64,000 bases of DNA, taken from positions 10,571 to 74,570 of the forward strand of contig CAYZDF010000007.1 in the NCBI GenBank assembly GCA_964477085.1, given 5' to 3'. Of this stretch, positions 17,281 to 26,243 are shown one piece after another (within the stretch, counting starts at the first letter, position 1; the number at the start of each line of letters is the position of its first letter). The position numbers and the translations under genes are program-made. The notes under the pieces are model-generated. The model was not told where the DNA came from. It did not search any database and was given only the letters and a program-made list of their open reading frames with translations. This stretch comes from Dichloromethanomonas sp964477085. GTDB taxonomy: Bacteria > Bacillota > Desulfitobacteriia > Desulfitobacteriales > Syntrophobotulaceae.

Positions 17281-17293
17281 GCTTTTCACCTCC

Positions 17294-17962
17294 TTAGCGA
17301 GCGACGATCAAGCCGTCCTCGATGCGGACGATGCGGTCGGATAACTGGGCAATCTCCTCGTTATGGGTAATCATAACAATGGTTTGAACAAATTTCCGGC
17401 TTGTGACCTTCAGCAGCCCCAACACATCCTGACTGGTCCTGGAATCCAGATTGCCGGTGGGTTCATCCGCTAAAATGATAGCGGGCTTAGCAGCTAAAGC
17501 ACGTGCGATGGCAACCCGCTGTTGCTGCCCACCCGAGAGGTTATTAGGCAGGTTTTGCAGTTTGGACATAAGCCCCAGTGTTTCAATGATACTGTCCACA
17601 TAGGCGGAATCCGGCGTATTACCGTCTAATTGGATTGGCAGCACGATGTTTTCATAGACGTTAAGCACGGGAACTAAATTGTAATTCTGGAAAACAAAGC
17701 CGATCTTGCGGCGACGGAAGATGGTCAGCTCCTCATCCTTCAGAGAAAAGATGTCCTTGCCATCCACCCATACTGTGCCACTTGTGGGGCGATCCAGTCC
17801 ACCCAGCATGTGCAGGAGCGTACTCTTGCCGCTGCCGGATGTACCAACAATCGCCACAAATTCTCCTCTTTCCACCTGCAGATTGATGCCGGCGAGAGCA
17901 TGAACGGCGTTTTCACCGGTGCCGTAAACCTTTTTCAAATTATCTGTCTGCAAAATAGTCAT
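17294..17962 (-). CDS. ABC transporter ATP-binding protein (MacB/LolD/BceA type)
   Basis: The 222-residue ATPase has Walker A GTSGSGKST (about residues 38-46), a Q-loop in FVFQNYNLVPVLNVYEN, signature LSGGQQQRVAIARAL, Walker B ILADEPTGNLDS and the switch histidine in VMITHNEE. It is the energy module for the adjacent permease, 13 bases downstream. The ATG at 17962 is chosen over one ten codons earlier because GGAGGTAT precedes it. A 13-bp perfect inverted repeat lies immediately upstream at 17977-18019, so expression may be controlled separately from the kinase gene. Confidence 0.92.
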   Translation of the reverse strand: MTILQTDNLKKVYGTGENAVHALAGINLQVERGEFVAIVGTSGSGKSTLLHMLGGLDRPTSGTVWVDGKDIFSLKDEELTIFRRRKIGFVFQNYNLVPVLNVYENIVLPIQLDGNTPDSAYVDSIIETLGLMSKLQNLPNNLSGGQQQRVAIARALAAKPAIILADEPTGNLDSRTSQDVLGLLKVTSRKFVQTIVMITHNEEIAQLSDRIVRIEDGLIVAR

Positions 17963-17976
17963 GATAGATACCTCCA

Positions 17977-18019
17977 ATGCTAAAGTCTGCATGTATCGCT
18001 ACAATACAGACTTTAGCAT
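17977..18019. promoter_or_regulatory. 13-bp perfect inverted repeat upstream of the ABC genes
   Basis: ATGCTAAAGTCTG (17977-17989) is repeated inverted as CAGACTTTAGCAT (18007-18019), separated by 17 bases. It overlaps the region where a promoter of the ATPase gene would lie, only about 15 bases before its start codon. It could be an operator for the linked response regulator or an RNA hairpin near the ribosome binding site; the sequence does not decide. Confidence 0.6.
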
Positions 18020-18075
18020 CAATTTCTTTCCAGAATCTTTCCGGTGGGCATGGAATTCTAACAGTTTTATAAGAA

Positions 18076-18993
18076 TCAAGCCTGTCGGGGCAAAAACATC
18101 GAAAAAACCGAGCCACTGCCTAACGAGGATGTCACTTTAATATATCCGCCCTGCCCGGCTAAAATCTGGCGAGTCAGATATAAACCGATCCCCACGCCGT
18201 CCTGTTCGCTGACGGATGGGGATCGGTAAAAACGTGAAAACACTTTGGCCTGCTCTGCTTCTGAAATTCCAATTCCAGTATCCGCTACGTCAATGCGACA
18301 AAACAAATCGTATTCCTTGACTGAAACTTGTATGCTGCCGCCCGCGGGCGTGTATTTAATAGCGTTATCCATTAGATTGCATAGTGCTTCTGTCGTCCAT
18401 TTATAGTCAAATACAGCATTGGCTTCCGTAGGATTCGTGGTCAACCGAATTTCTTTTTGCATGACTTTTGGCGCCAGCTGTCCGGCTGCTTCCTCCAGCA
18501 TAGGGGCAATAGCACGGGAAACCGGATGAAGGCTAAAAACGCCTGTTTCCAGTCGTGACAGTTTCAGCAACGAGGTAATCAAAAAGCTCAGCTTTTCCCC
18601 TTGTCCCCGCAGCGCAGTAACACAAGCGATGCTTTCTTCCGGCAGTTCCTGTTCCTCCAACAACTGTGCATAGAGCAGAATATTAGCAATCGGCGTTTTG
18701 GTCTGGTGAGAGATATCCGCTAACAGCTCCTTGATTTTTTCTTTCTCTGCCGTTAAGTTGCGTGCAGATACCGCAGAGGCGGTTAAATAGCGGTTTAGTC
18801 TGCACTCCATTGAAGACAGCAGGCTTTCGTCAAAGCGATGCTCTGTAAAGCTTCCATCCAGTGCGCTATCCAGCATTTGATCAAGCGTCTTCATAATTCT
18901 CTTAGTTTTACGGTCTTGATGCAGTATAATTGCAAAGCATAGCAGAATGGCTGCCAACGCAATGACAAATGGGGCAAGATTCCATTCATTCAT
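18076..18993 (-). CDS. Sensor histidine kinase of the ABC-linked two-component system
   Basis: The 305-residue kinase has one N-terminal membrane span (about residues 8-25) and almost no extracytoplasmic part, so it probably senses through the membrane or the linked permease. The phospho-acceptor histidine is in DISHQTKTPIANI. The ATP lid motifs are NLMDNAIKYTP (N box), DTGIGIS (G1) and GVGIGLYLTRQI (G2). I place the start at the ATG at 18993, overlapping the regulator's stop by eight bases, which indicates translational coupling. The gene shares the higher GC of the block. Confidence 0.9.
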   Translation of the reverse strand: MNEWNLAPFVIALAAILLCFAIILHQDRKTKRIMKTLDQMLDSALDGSFTEHRFDESLLSSMECRLNRYLTASAVSARNLTAEKEKIKELLADISHQTKTPIANILLYAQLLEEQELPEESIACVTALRGQGEKLSFLITSLLKLSRLETGVFSLHPVSRAIAPMLEEAAGQLAPKVMQKEIRLTTNPTEANAVFDYKWTTEALCNLMDNAIKYTPAGGSIQVSVKEYDLFCRIDVADTGIGISEAEQAKVFSRFYRSPSVSEQDGVGIGLYLTRQILAGQGGYIKVTSSLGSGSVFSMFLPRQA

Positions 18994-19663
18994 CCTGTTT
19001 CTCCACCCATACATAGCCCAAACCGTAGATGGTTTTGATATACTGAGCCGCATCCAGCTTGTCCCGCAGGCGCTTAACGGTCACAGAAAGTGCATTTTCA
19101 TCTACAAAATCGGCGCCATCCGTCCAAACACGATCCAGGAGAACCGTTCGGCTTATGGTTACGCCCCGATTTTCTACCAGCAATCGAAGGAGCTTTTGTT
19201 CCGTTTTGCTTAACTCCACCGCAGTATCCGCCTTAAAGAATTCCATATGCTCAAAATCAAACCGATAGCTGTCAATGACAAACGGCTTGGACACACGAAT
19301 CATACCTCGGCGCAGTTGAGCCTTTACTCTCGCGCGAAGAATCGCCAGGCTAAAGGGCTTTGTGATATAATCGTCCGCACCGTGCTCCAAGCCCATGACT
19401 ACATCTATTTCGGTGTCGTTGGCAGTTAAAAGGATCACGACAATCGGTTTGCCAGTGCTTTTAATTTCACGCAGAAGTTGTAACCCGCTTCCATCGGGAA
19501 GGTTGATGTCGAGCAACACCAGATCCGTCACACCACAGGCAAGCTGTTCACGAGCAGATTTCAAATCGAAACATGGAACAATTTGCAGGTCCTGATCTTT
19601 TAAAGCAAGGCACAAGCCTCGGCCGAGATTGCGGTCATCTTCGACAATTAATACCTGTTTCAT
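18986..19663 (-). CDS. OmpR-family response regulator
   Basis: The 225-residue protein has a receiver domain with acidic pocket VEDDRNL, phosphorylation site Asp in LVLLDINLPDGSG (about residue 53), Thr in LLTAND and Lys in DDYITKPFS, followed by a winged-helix DNA-binding domain ending GLGYVWVEKQDE. It would be phosphorylated by the overlapping kinase and probably regulates the downstream ABC genes. It is the first gene of the high-GC block. GGAAAGGTGG lies just before the ATG at 19663. Confidence 0.92.
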   Translation of the reverse strand: MKQVLIVEDDRNLGRGLCLALKDQDLQIVPCFDLKSAREQLACGVTDLVLLDINLPDGSGLQLLREIKSTGKPIVVILLTANDTEIDVVMGLEHGADDYITKPFSLAILRARVKAQLRRGMIRVSKPFVIDSYRFDFEHMEFFKADTAVELSKTEQKLLRLLVENRGVTISRTVLLDRVWTDGADFVDENALSVTVKRLRDKLDAAQYIKTIYGLGYVWVEKQDE

Positions 19664-19678
19664 ATGTCCACCTTTCCT

Positions 19679-19768
19679 CTAATCAACGCACACTTTTTCC
19701 AGCGTTTCCGCATACTGCCCATTATGGGCTGCATCCGCAAAGGGCATAAAATTCCCTGTGTACTCCAT
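19679..19768 (-). CDS. Possible 29-codon leader ORF upstream of the response regulator
   Basis: An ATG at 19768 opens a 29-codon frame ending at TAG 19679-19681, between the predicted promoter and the regulator gene. It has a second in-frame ATG at codon 8. No ribosome binding site is seen, and the ATG would be only about 12 bases from the predicted transcript start. It may be chance, a leaderless peptide, or the tail of a lost gene. Confidence 0.25.
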   Translation of the reverse strand: MEYTGNFMPFADAAHNGQYAETLEKVCVD

Positions 19769-19785
19769 GCTTTATCTGTACGATA

Positions 19786-19814
19786 ATGATAACGCAAAGA
19801 ATAGGTGAATTCAA
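19786..19814 (-). promoter_or_regulatory. Sigma-A-like promoter of the two-component/ABC block
   Basis: On the reverse strand TTGAAT (19814-19809) and TATCAT (19791-19786) are spaced 17 bases. It reads toward the response-regulator gene with a leader of about 115 bases. Confidence 0.55.
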
Positions 19815-19881
19815 TTTATAATTCATTACCACACAGGAGATAAGTGAGATGCAGGGTAACCGCCGGGGTGATACACGAATG

Positions 19882-19925
19882 CCGGGCGCACAAAAAGCAG
19901 GGCGGACAGCTAAAACTGTCCGCCC
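19882..19925 (-). terminator. Intrinsic terminator reading leftward, downstream of PFOR
   Basis: GGGCGGACAG (19900-19909) and CTGTCCGCCC (19916-19925) form a perfect 10-bp GC-rich stem. On the reverse strand it is followed by TGCTTTTTG. It would end transcripts coming from the PFOR gene before they enter the high-GC block. Confidence 0.72.
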
Positions 19926-20000
19926 CATCATAAAGATTTATACTCAGTTCACTTTTTGTTCCTATGATACCTCGCCTAAAGCCCCGTTGTATTATATTGT

Positions 20001-20114
20001 CTATTTTTCCTTCTTGGGATGATGCAAAGATGTTTTGTTTTTCAACTGGTGTTCTGCAATATTCTTCTCAGCTAATCGGGTAATTATCGAGATAATATTG
20101 TGTTTTTCACTCAT
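20001..20114 (-). CDS. Possible 37-residue small protein after PFOR
   Basis: A frame of 37 codons starts at ATG 20114, eleven bases after the PFOR stop, and ends at TAG 20001-20003. GAGGT lies eight bases before the ATG. The predicted peptide is basic and hydrophilic, with a helical stretch TRLAEKNIAEHQLKNKT. It would be co-transcribed with PFOR and lies ahead of the terminator at 19882-19925. No family is recognised. Confidence 0.45.
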   Translation of the reverse strand: MSEKHNIISIITRLAEKNIAEHQLKNKTSLHHPKKEK

Positions 20115-20125
20115 GTTTACTTACC

Positions 20126-23100
20126 TCATCCTCTAAAACAATCATTTTCCGCCATCCTGCGGTAAGAATCGTAGCGAGCCCTGGCATGATCTTCTGCCAC
20201 ATGGAACATCTCTTCGGCGATATCCGGAAAGACATTCATGAGTGATGAATACCGGATCTCACTTTGCAGAAAGTCCTTGAAGTCTCCTTTCGGCTCCTTG
20301 GAATCCATGATGAATGGGTTCTTACCCTGCTCTTTAAGTTCGGGATTGTAGCGGTAGAGATGCCAGTAGCCTGAATCGACAGCTTTCTTCTGCTGAGCGA
20401 GGCTCGTCCCCATGCCGTTCTTAATGCCATGGGTAAAGCAAGTCGAATAAGCGATGACGAGTGAAGGTCCTTTGTATTTTTCTGCTTCTCTGATGGCTTT
20501 GATGGTCTGCTGCATATTGGCTCCCATCGCAATCTGAGCCACATAGACATAACCATAGGACATGGCCATCATCCCTAAATCTTTCTTGCGGATCTTCTTG
20601 CCTGCAGCCGCAAATTTGGCAATAGCTGCCGTCTGAGTTGCCTTGGAAGATTGACCGCCTGTATTGGAATATACTTCGGTATCCATAACCAAAAGGTTGA
20701 TATCATCACCACTGGCCAGGACGTGATCTAAGCCGTTGTATCCAATATCGTAAGCCCAGCCGTCCCCACCGACAGCCCATACGGAACGTTTGACCAGAAA
20801 ATCTTTACGCTTAAGGATCTCTTCAAATGTAGGATTACTGATCGTCTGGGCCTGGAGAAGTTTAAGTACCTTATCAGAAGCCAATCTTGATCTGTCACCG
20901 TCGTCATAGGCATCCAGCCACTCACCGAAAGCACTCTTGATTTGATCATCGATCGGGGAATCGAGGGTTTCTCTCATCAGCTGGGCAATTTTTTCCCGAA
21001 CCTGTTTGGCCCCAAGATACATCCCGTAACCATATTCAGCATTGTTCTCAAAGAGTGAATTGGCCCAGGCCGGCCCTTTACCTTCGGCATTGGTGGTATA
21101 CGGAATGGAAGGATAACTGCCACCCCAGATGGAGGAACATCCGGTGGCATTAGCGATCATCATCCGTTCACCGAAAAGCTGGGTCAACAGTTTGACGTAC
21201 GGAGTTTCTCCGCAACCAGGGCAAGCACCGTTAAATTCCAGTAACGGTCTGATGAACTGGCTTCCTTTAAGCGAATATCTATCCAAAAGGTCTTCCTTAG
21301 GTGTTACAGTAAGCGCGTATTCCCAGTTTTCAGATTCCATCTCAATCTCCTGGACCGCCGGCTTCATGATCAAGGCTTTACCGGGAGCAGGACAGATATC
21401 CGCGCAATTCATACAGCCTGTGCAATCCAATGGGGCTATCTGGATACGGTAATGCAGACCTTCCAGGCCCTTGCCGATGGCTTCCTTAGTCTTGAACGTA
21501 TCGGGTGCCTCGGCTTTTTCTTCATCGTTTAAGAGGAACGGTCTGACGGTAGCATGCGGACAGATATAGGAACATTGATTACACTGAATACATTTATCGA
21601 TCTGCCATTCAGGAATGAATACGGCAATTCCGCGTTTTTCATAGGCCGTCGTCCCCAGCGGGGTACGTCCGTCTTCCATTCCCAGGAAGGTACTGACCGG
21701 AAGTTCATCACCTTCATAACGGGCAATCGGTTTATGAATGTTTTTAATAAAGTCAGGTTCTTCTTTGACTGCCGAGCGATGCTCTTGAGCATTAGCCCAG
21801 GATGAAGGTACATCTACCTTAATGAGCTGGGTAATACCCTGTTCCACAGCAGCCTGATTCATCTCAACAATCTTAGAGCCTTTTCTGCCGTAGGTCTTCT
21901 CGATAGAGTCTTTGAGGTATTTCACAGCATCTTCAACCGGTATAACATTAGCGAGCTTGAAGAATGCTGCCTGCATAATCATGTTGATCCTGGCACCTAA
22001 TCCAATTTTTTGGGCGATGTCAATGGCATCAATGGTATAGAAGTTGATATTATTTTGGGCAATATATTGCTTGAGGTAAGCCGGAAGTTTGTCATCAAGT
22101 TCCTCTTGCTTCCAGGGACAGTTTAAAACAAATGTTCCGTTCTTCTTGAGTCCTTTAAGCAGGTCATACTGGTAAAGGAATGATTTATTATGACAGGCAA
22201 TATAATCGGCATCAAAGACAAGGTAACGGGATTTGATCGGCTTTTTGCCAAATCTTAAGTGCGATACCGTGGTCCCTCCTGACTTCTTACTGTCATACGA
22301 GAAGTAAGCCTGGGCGTAAAGATCGGTCTTATCACCGATAATTTTCACGGCTGACTTATTGGCTCCTACGGTTCCATCAGAACCTAAACCCCAGAACTTA
22401 CAATTGATCGTTCCTTCCGGGGTGGTATCGACGATCTCCTCTTCCGGTAATGATGTATGCGTGACGTCATCCTTGATACCGATCGTGAAGTGATTCTTGG
22501 GATTATCCTGTTTAAGATTCTGATAAACAGCGTTAATTTGTGACGGGGTAGTATCTTTGGATCCCAAACCATATCTTCCACCGACGATCAACGGCTTATT
22601 GGGATGATTACTGAAGGTTTCCACGATATCGAGATATAATGGTTCTCCAAGTGAGCCGGGTTCTTTGGTTCTGTCCAGTACGGCAATTTTTTTGACCGTT
22701 TTAGGGAGAACATTAAAGAAATAATTAGTGGAGAACGGCCGATAGAGGTGAACGATGATAACTCCAACTTTTTCACCTCTACCTATCAAGTAATCAACGG
22801 TTTCCTCGATGGTATCACAGACCGAGCCCATGGCAACGATGATATTCTCTGCATCAGGAGAACCGTAATAGTTGAACGGGTGATATACCCTGCCGGATAC
22901 CTTTTCGATTTCCCGCATATATTGTTCAACAATATCGGGAACCTGATCGTAAAATGGATTGGATACCTCTCTAAACTGGAAGTAGACATCCGGATTCTGG
23001 GTGGATCCTCTGACGATGGGATGCTCGGGACTTAAGGAATTGTCCCTAAAGTTCTGAATGGCTTGATGGTCAACCAACTGATTGATAGTGTCCTGCTCGA

Positions 23101-23656
23101 TCATTTCTATCTTTTGATATTCATGAGATGTCCGGAAACCATCGAAGAAATGCAGGAATGGTATTCTGGATTTTATCGCAGCTAGGTGGGACACATAGCC
23201 CAAATCCATACACTCCTGAACACTGGTGGATGCCAGCAGAGCAAATCCAGTCTGACGGCAGGCCATGACATCCTGATGGTCACCGAAAATAGACAGGGCA
23301 TGTGTAGCCAAAGCTCTGGCGCTGACGTGAAATACACTGGGTAAGAGCTCTCCTGCGATCTTATACATATTGGGGATCATCAGGAGAAGTCCCTGTGAAG
23401 CGGTGTATGTAGTCGTCAGCGCTCCGGAAGCAAGAGATCCGTGGACTGCTCCAGCCGCACCTGCTTCGGATTCCATCTCAACAACTTTGACCGGTTGGCC
23501 GAAGATATTGCTTTTTCCGTGGGCAGACCATTCGTCAACTCCTTCTGCCATCGGTGATGAAGGTGTTATGGGAAAGATGGTGGCAACTTCGGTCAAAGCA
23601 TATGACGCCAGTGCTGCCGCTTCGTTACCATCCATTGTTGCCATATTTTTTGTCAT
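20126..23656 (-). CDS. nifJ: Pyruvate:ferredoxin (flavodoxin) oxidoreductase, single-chain
   Basis: The 1176-residue protein has the normal single-chain PFOR order: the pyruvate-binding domain at the N-terminus (TITPSSPMAEGVDEW-like start), the transketolase-like C domain, a gamma domain, then a ferredoxin domain with CIQCNQCSYICP and CTGCMNCADICP (two [4Fe-4S] clusters, about residues 690-760), and the thiamine-diphosphate domain with CPGCGETPYVKLL and GDGWAYDIGY. It converts pyruvate and CoA to acetyl-CoA, CO2 and reduced ferredoxin or flavodoxin, which can supply electrons for nitrogenase. AAGGAGGATTTTTGC precedes the ATG. It is not in the nif operon. A role in nitrogen fixation is possible but not shown by position. 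Confidence 0.95.
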   Translation of the reverse strand: MTKNMATMDGNEAAALASYALTEVATIFPITPSSPMAEGVDEWSAHGKSNIFGQPVKVVEMESEAGAAGAVHGSLASGALTTTYTASQGLLLMIPNMYKIAGELLPSVFHVSARALATHALSIFGDHQDVMACRQTGFALLASTSVQECMDLGYVSHLAAIKSRIPFLHFFDGFRTSHEYQKIEMIEQDTINQLVDHQAIQNFRDNSLSPEHPIVRGSTQNPDVYFQFREVSNPFYDQVPDIVEQYMREIEKVSGRVYHPFNYYGSPDAENIIVAMGSVCDTIEETVDYLIGRGEKVGVIIVHLYRPFSTNYFFNVLPKTVKKIAVLDRTKEPGSLGEPLYLDIVETFSNHPNKPLIVGGRYGLGSKDTTPSQINAVYQNLKQDNPKNHFTIGIKDDVTHTSLPEEEIVDTTPEGTINCKFWGLGSDGTVGANKSAVKIIGDKTDLYAQAYFSYDSKKSGGTTVSHLRFGKKPIKSRYLVFDADYIACHNKSFLYQYDLLKGLKKNGTFVLNCPWKQEELDDKLPAYLKQYIAQNNINFYTIDAIDIAQKIGLGARINMIMQAAFFKLANVIPVEDAVKYLKDSIEKTYGRKGSKIVEMNQAAVEQGITQLIKVDVPSSWANAQEHRSAVKEEPDFIKNIHKPIARYEGDELPVSTFLGMEDGRTPLGTTAYEKRGIAVFIPEWQIDKCIQCNQCSYICPHATVRPFLLNDEEKAEAPDTFKTKEAIGKGLEGLHYRIQIAPLDCTGCMNCADICPAPGKALIMKPAVQEIEMESENWEYALTVTPKEDLLDRYSLKGSQFIRPLLEFNGACPGCGETPYVKLLTQLFGERMMIANATGCSSIWGGSYPSIPYTTNAEGKGPAWANSLFENNAEYGYGMYLGAKQVREKIAQLMRETLDSPIDDQIKSAFGEWLDAYDDGDRSRLASDKVLKLLQAQTISNPTFEEILKRKDFLVKRSVWAVGGDGWAYDIGYNGLDHVLASGDDINLLVMDTEVYSNTGGQSSKATQTAAIAKFAAAGKKIRKKDLGMMAMSYGYVYVAQIAMGANMQQTIKAIREAEKYKGPSLVIAYSTCFTHGIKNGMGTSLAQQKKAVDSGYWHLYRYNPELKEQGKNPFIMDSKEPKGDFKDFLQSEIRYSSLMNVFPDIAEEMFHVAEDHARARYDSYRRMAENDCFRG

Positions 23657-23723
23657 GCAAAAATCCTCCTTTTGAAGTTACTATACAGGCTTATTATTGA
23701 AACTTTTAACCAAAAAAATGTAT

Positions 23724-23749
23724 TAAAAAAGACTTGGATCCCCAAGTCT
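23724..23749 (-). terminator. Intrinsic terminator after the polysaccharide deacetylase gene
   Basis: AGACTTGG (23730-23737) and CCAAGTCT (23742-23749) pair around a four-base loop; on the reverse strand the hairpin is followed by a run of T. It lies 160 bases after the deacetylase stop and upstream of PFOR. Confidence 0.75.
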
Positions 23750-23908
23750 AAGAAATTGCTAATAATTTTTACGATAGCCTTTATTCACGATTACTTTTTA
23801 TGTTTTTGAATAAATCAGAATTAAAATACAATCTCATGGTGGAAACGACAAGAAGAAAAAAGTAATAAGACTCAACAAAAACGAACTTCAAAAACACAAT
23901 ACATCAAA

Positions 23909-25729
23909 TTATCGCGTCAGAACAGGTCGAACCTGATCGATGATCTCTTCACTCTCATAAAGATCCCGATAACTGTCGGCTTGCCAGAATAGGGCGATTC
24001 CATCGATATGTCTGCGTTCGGTAAGAATAAACTGACTAGAGAATTTAAGAGCAGGATTGGGTCCGACTGAGCAGAACACTTTAAACCCAGCATCCTGCAA
24101 GCTCTTAAATTTAGGGTCTTCTGGCTTGACGGACGCGCCGAATGGATAGATGTATATATCCGTATGACCAATCAGAGACTCGACTTCACTCTTCCACTTT
24201 TGGGTGTCTCTGAGGATTCTTGCATACGTGTCTTCGCGGGTATTGAGATGGCCGTAACCATGAGAAGCAAAACTCCATCCATTGTCTTTGAGGATTTGAA
24301 CAACCTTAAGAACTAGCTCTCTTTCTTCTAAGTGAGTCGGACTGTCAAAGTCTGTCCGATAACCAAGAATTCCTTCATACCCCGTAAGAGCAATAACCCC
24401 TTTGGCACCCCTGAAGGAAAAATCGGGATGTTCTTCAACAAAACGATCTAAGATTGGTATGATTTCATTGTCATAAGAGATAATCTCTTCTCCCTGAAGT
24501 CCCTTTGAATACGTAGCAATTTTTCCTTCTTGATCGACTATGAGTTTATGAACGGTTCCATTTTTGATCATATACCGGTAATAGTTTAGGTCATCGATGG
24601 AGATGACCATGGGTCTTTTGCCCTTGGGCAAGTATAAAGGTTTAGCTACGATAATATCCTTCCCGTCTTCTTCTTTGACCTCATAGACATCGTCGAAATC
24701 GACAAGGATAAATCCTTTGGCGTAGATCGAAGCGATCATCTTTTTGAATTCGGGCACTGTAACGAACCATTCGTTAAAGCCCCTGGATTGAAGATCACTA
24801 TCAAATGTCAGTTCAGGAAAAGCGATCAATGGGTGGAAAAAGATGTGTTGAACCTGTCCATGATAAGGGATCAGGTTTTTTTCTTCTTCTTGACGGGCAG
24901 TTTCCAGTGCATCAATTTTTTCTGCAATGCCCTGTTCTTTCGGTAATATGGATTTCAATTCACCTAGCAAATTCGAGGCCTGAATGTACTGTCCTTGTTT
25001 TCCCCATTTATCTGCTGTTAAATAGATTTTGTTCAGACTCAAGGTAAGACTTTGCTGAGCTATTTGATAATTATGTTGGTCTTCATCGGTGACTTGAACA
25101 AACTTCTGAAGAGCACGCAGATGGTCACCTTTCTCTGCCAAAGCCAATCCTTGTTTGGTATGGTCACGAGATTTCAAACATTGTTCAGTAATAACTTTAT
25201 TCTTTTCTAACACATCGGTGGTGAAACCAAGCATTTGAATATTCTTAAACAAGTAATCAAGCTGAGTAAACGATATTTTATCATTAAGAAAATCGTTAGT
25301 CCTTTTCTCAATTTCATGGGTGAATGCATCTTCGGCTCCAGCTAAGTTTCTTAAGATTTGTATTTCCTCGACTTCATGGTAAGTTGAAAATGCAGTATCT
25401 TTCTCACCAATGATATCTTCAGTTATTTCCTCAATTCTCATGGCAATTATTCGATCATATTGTGCTTGTGTCTTACCAAGATGTCTCCCTAATCCTTGAT
25501 TTTTCAGTGTGTTCAGTGTCTGATATACTTCTTGGTATCGATTGTTATTAACCTCATTCGAAAAAGTGAGCATTAGTTCCTGTGATCGTTTTTCCTGTAC
25601 ATTGTCCAGATATAAATAGTAGAGTGCTAAGATCAACAAGAGGACAATAACGGATACCATCAGAACCTTTGTCTTATTCGATTGTGAAGGAACTTGAGGG
25701 GTAGGGGTTAATTGGGCCTGACCTTCCAT
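23909..25729 (-). CDS. Membrane-anchored polysaccharide deacetylase with helical N-terminal region
   Basis: The 606-residue protein has a cytoplasmic tail, one membrane span (about residues 20-40), then about 250 residues of helical, repeat-like sequence, and a C-terminal NodB-type deacetylase domain: ISIDDLNYYRYM (metal-binding Asp pair), SHGYGHLN (metal-binding His motif, here HGYGH) and IYPFGA. Such enzymes remove acetyl groups from cell-wall or exopolysaccharide sugars outside the membrane. The long helical insert is unusual for small deacetylases and may act as a spacer or partner-binding region. The gene is alone on its transcript. Confidence 0.82.
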   Translation of the reverse strand: MEGQAQLTPTPQVPSQSNKTKVLMVSVIVLLLILALYYLYLDNVQEKRSQELMLTFSNEVNNNRYQEVYQTLNTLKNQGLGRHLGKTQAQYDRIIAMRIEEITEDIIGEKDTAFSTYHEVEEIQILRNLAGAEDAFTHEIEKRTNDFLNDKISFTQLDYLFKNIQMLGFTTDVLEKNKVITEQCLKSRDHTKQGLALAEKGDHLRALQKFVQVTDEDQHNYQIAQQSLTLSLNKIYLTADKWGKQGQYIQASNLLGELKSILPKEQGIAEKIDALETARQEEEKNLIPYHGQVQHIFFHPLIAFPELTFDSDLQSRGFNEWFVTVPEFKKMIASIYAKGFILVDFDDVYEVKEEDGKDIIVAKPLYLPKGKRPMVISIDDLNYYRYMIKNGTVHKLIVDQEGKIATYSKGLQGEEIISYDNEIIPILDRFVEEHPDFSFRGAKGVIALTGYEGILGYRTDFDSPTHLEERELVLKVVQILKDNGWSFASHGYGHLNTREDTYARILRDTQKWKSEVESLIGHTDIYIYPFGASVKPEDPKFKSLQDAGFKVFCSVGPNPALKFSSQFILTERRHIDGIALFWQADSYRDLYESEEIIDQVRPVLTR

Positions 25730-25969
25730 CGTACTGCCTCCATCAATTTATATATATATATGTATTTCGGCAGTATCCATAAGTTTCCCTTCGACAAATA
25801 TCTCTTTAAACTTTTTTATTTTTATATATATTTACAATTCCTATTTCTTTGTTCGATAGCATTTCATTTTGTTCTTTAGAAAAAATTATATAGTAATAAT
25901 AACCCTTAACAATCATTTAATATTTTATAATAGTATGAAATAACACCTTTACCTTAAGGAGTGGATGCT

Positions 25970-26152
25970 GTGATCGGTGCTGCTATCCTTGTTATCATTT
26001 TAATCGTTCTTGGTGCAGCCTATTTGATTTCCAGGGAATCCCTTTCTGCCAATGAATATAAAAATATTGGCAAGATAATCGCTGCTGCCTTGATCGGTGT
26101 TATCACAGTGGTGGTGATTGTCGGATATATGTTTATTACCTATTTTACATGA
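25970..26152 (+). CDS. Small double-span membrane protein
   Basis: The 60-residue product has two hydrophobic helices (about residues 2-20 and 34-57) joined by a short polar loop, ISRESLSANEYKNIGK. I place the start at GTG 25970, since AAGGAG at 25956-25961 gives an eight-base spacing; the GTG at 25961 overlaps that site. A strong terminator follows at once, so this is a single-gene transcript. No family is recognised; conserved loops in such proteins often mediate membrane-protein contacts. Confidence 0.6.
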   Translation: MIGAAILVIILIVLGAAYLISRESLSANEYKNIGKIIAAALIGVITVVVIVGYMFITYFT

Positions 26153-26178
26153 CAGATCTGTTTCACGCATAATTTTAT

Positions 26179-26214
26179 AAAGGGACGTCACCTTCTGACG
26201 GTGACGTCCCTTTT
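26179..26214. terminator. Bidirectional intrinsic terminator
   Basis: AAAGGGACGTCACC and GGTGACGTCCCTTT form a 14-bp stem with a T-run on one side and an A-run on the other, so it serves both the small membrane protein gene and the convergent coiled-coil gene. Confidence 0.9.
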
Positions 26215-26243
26215 AGTAGGAGGTTTTATTACATTTAATGAGA

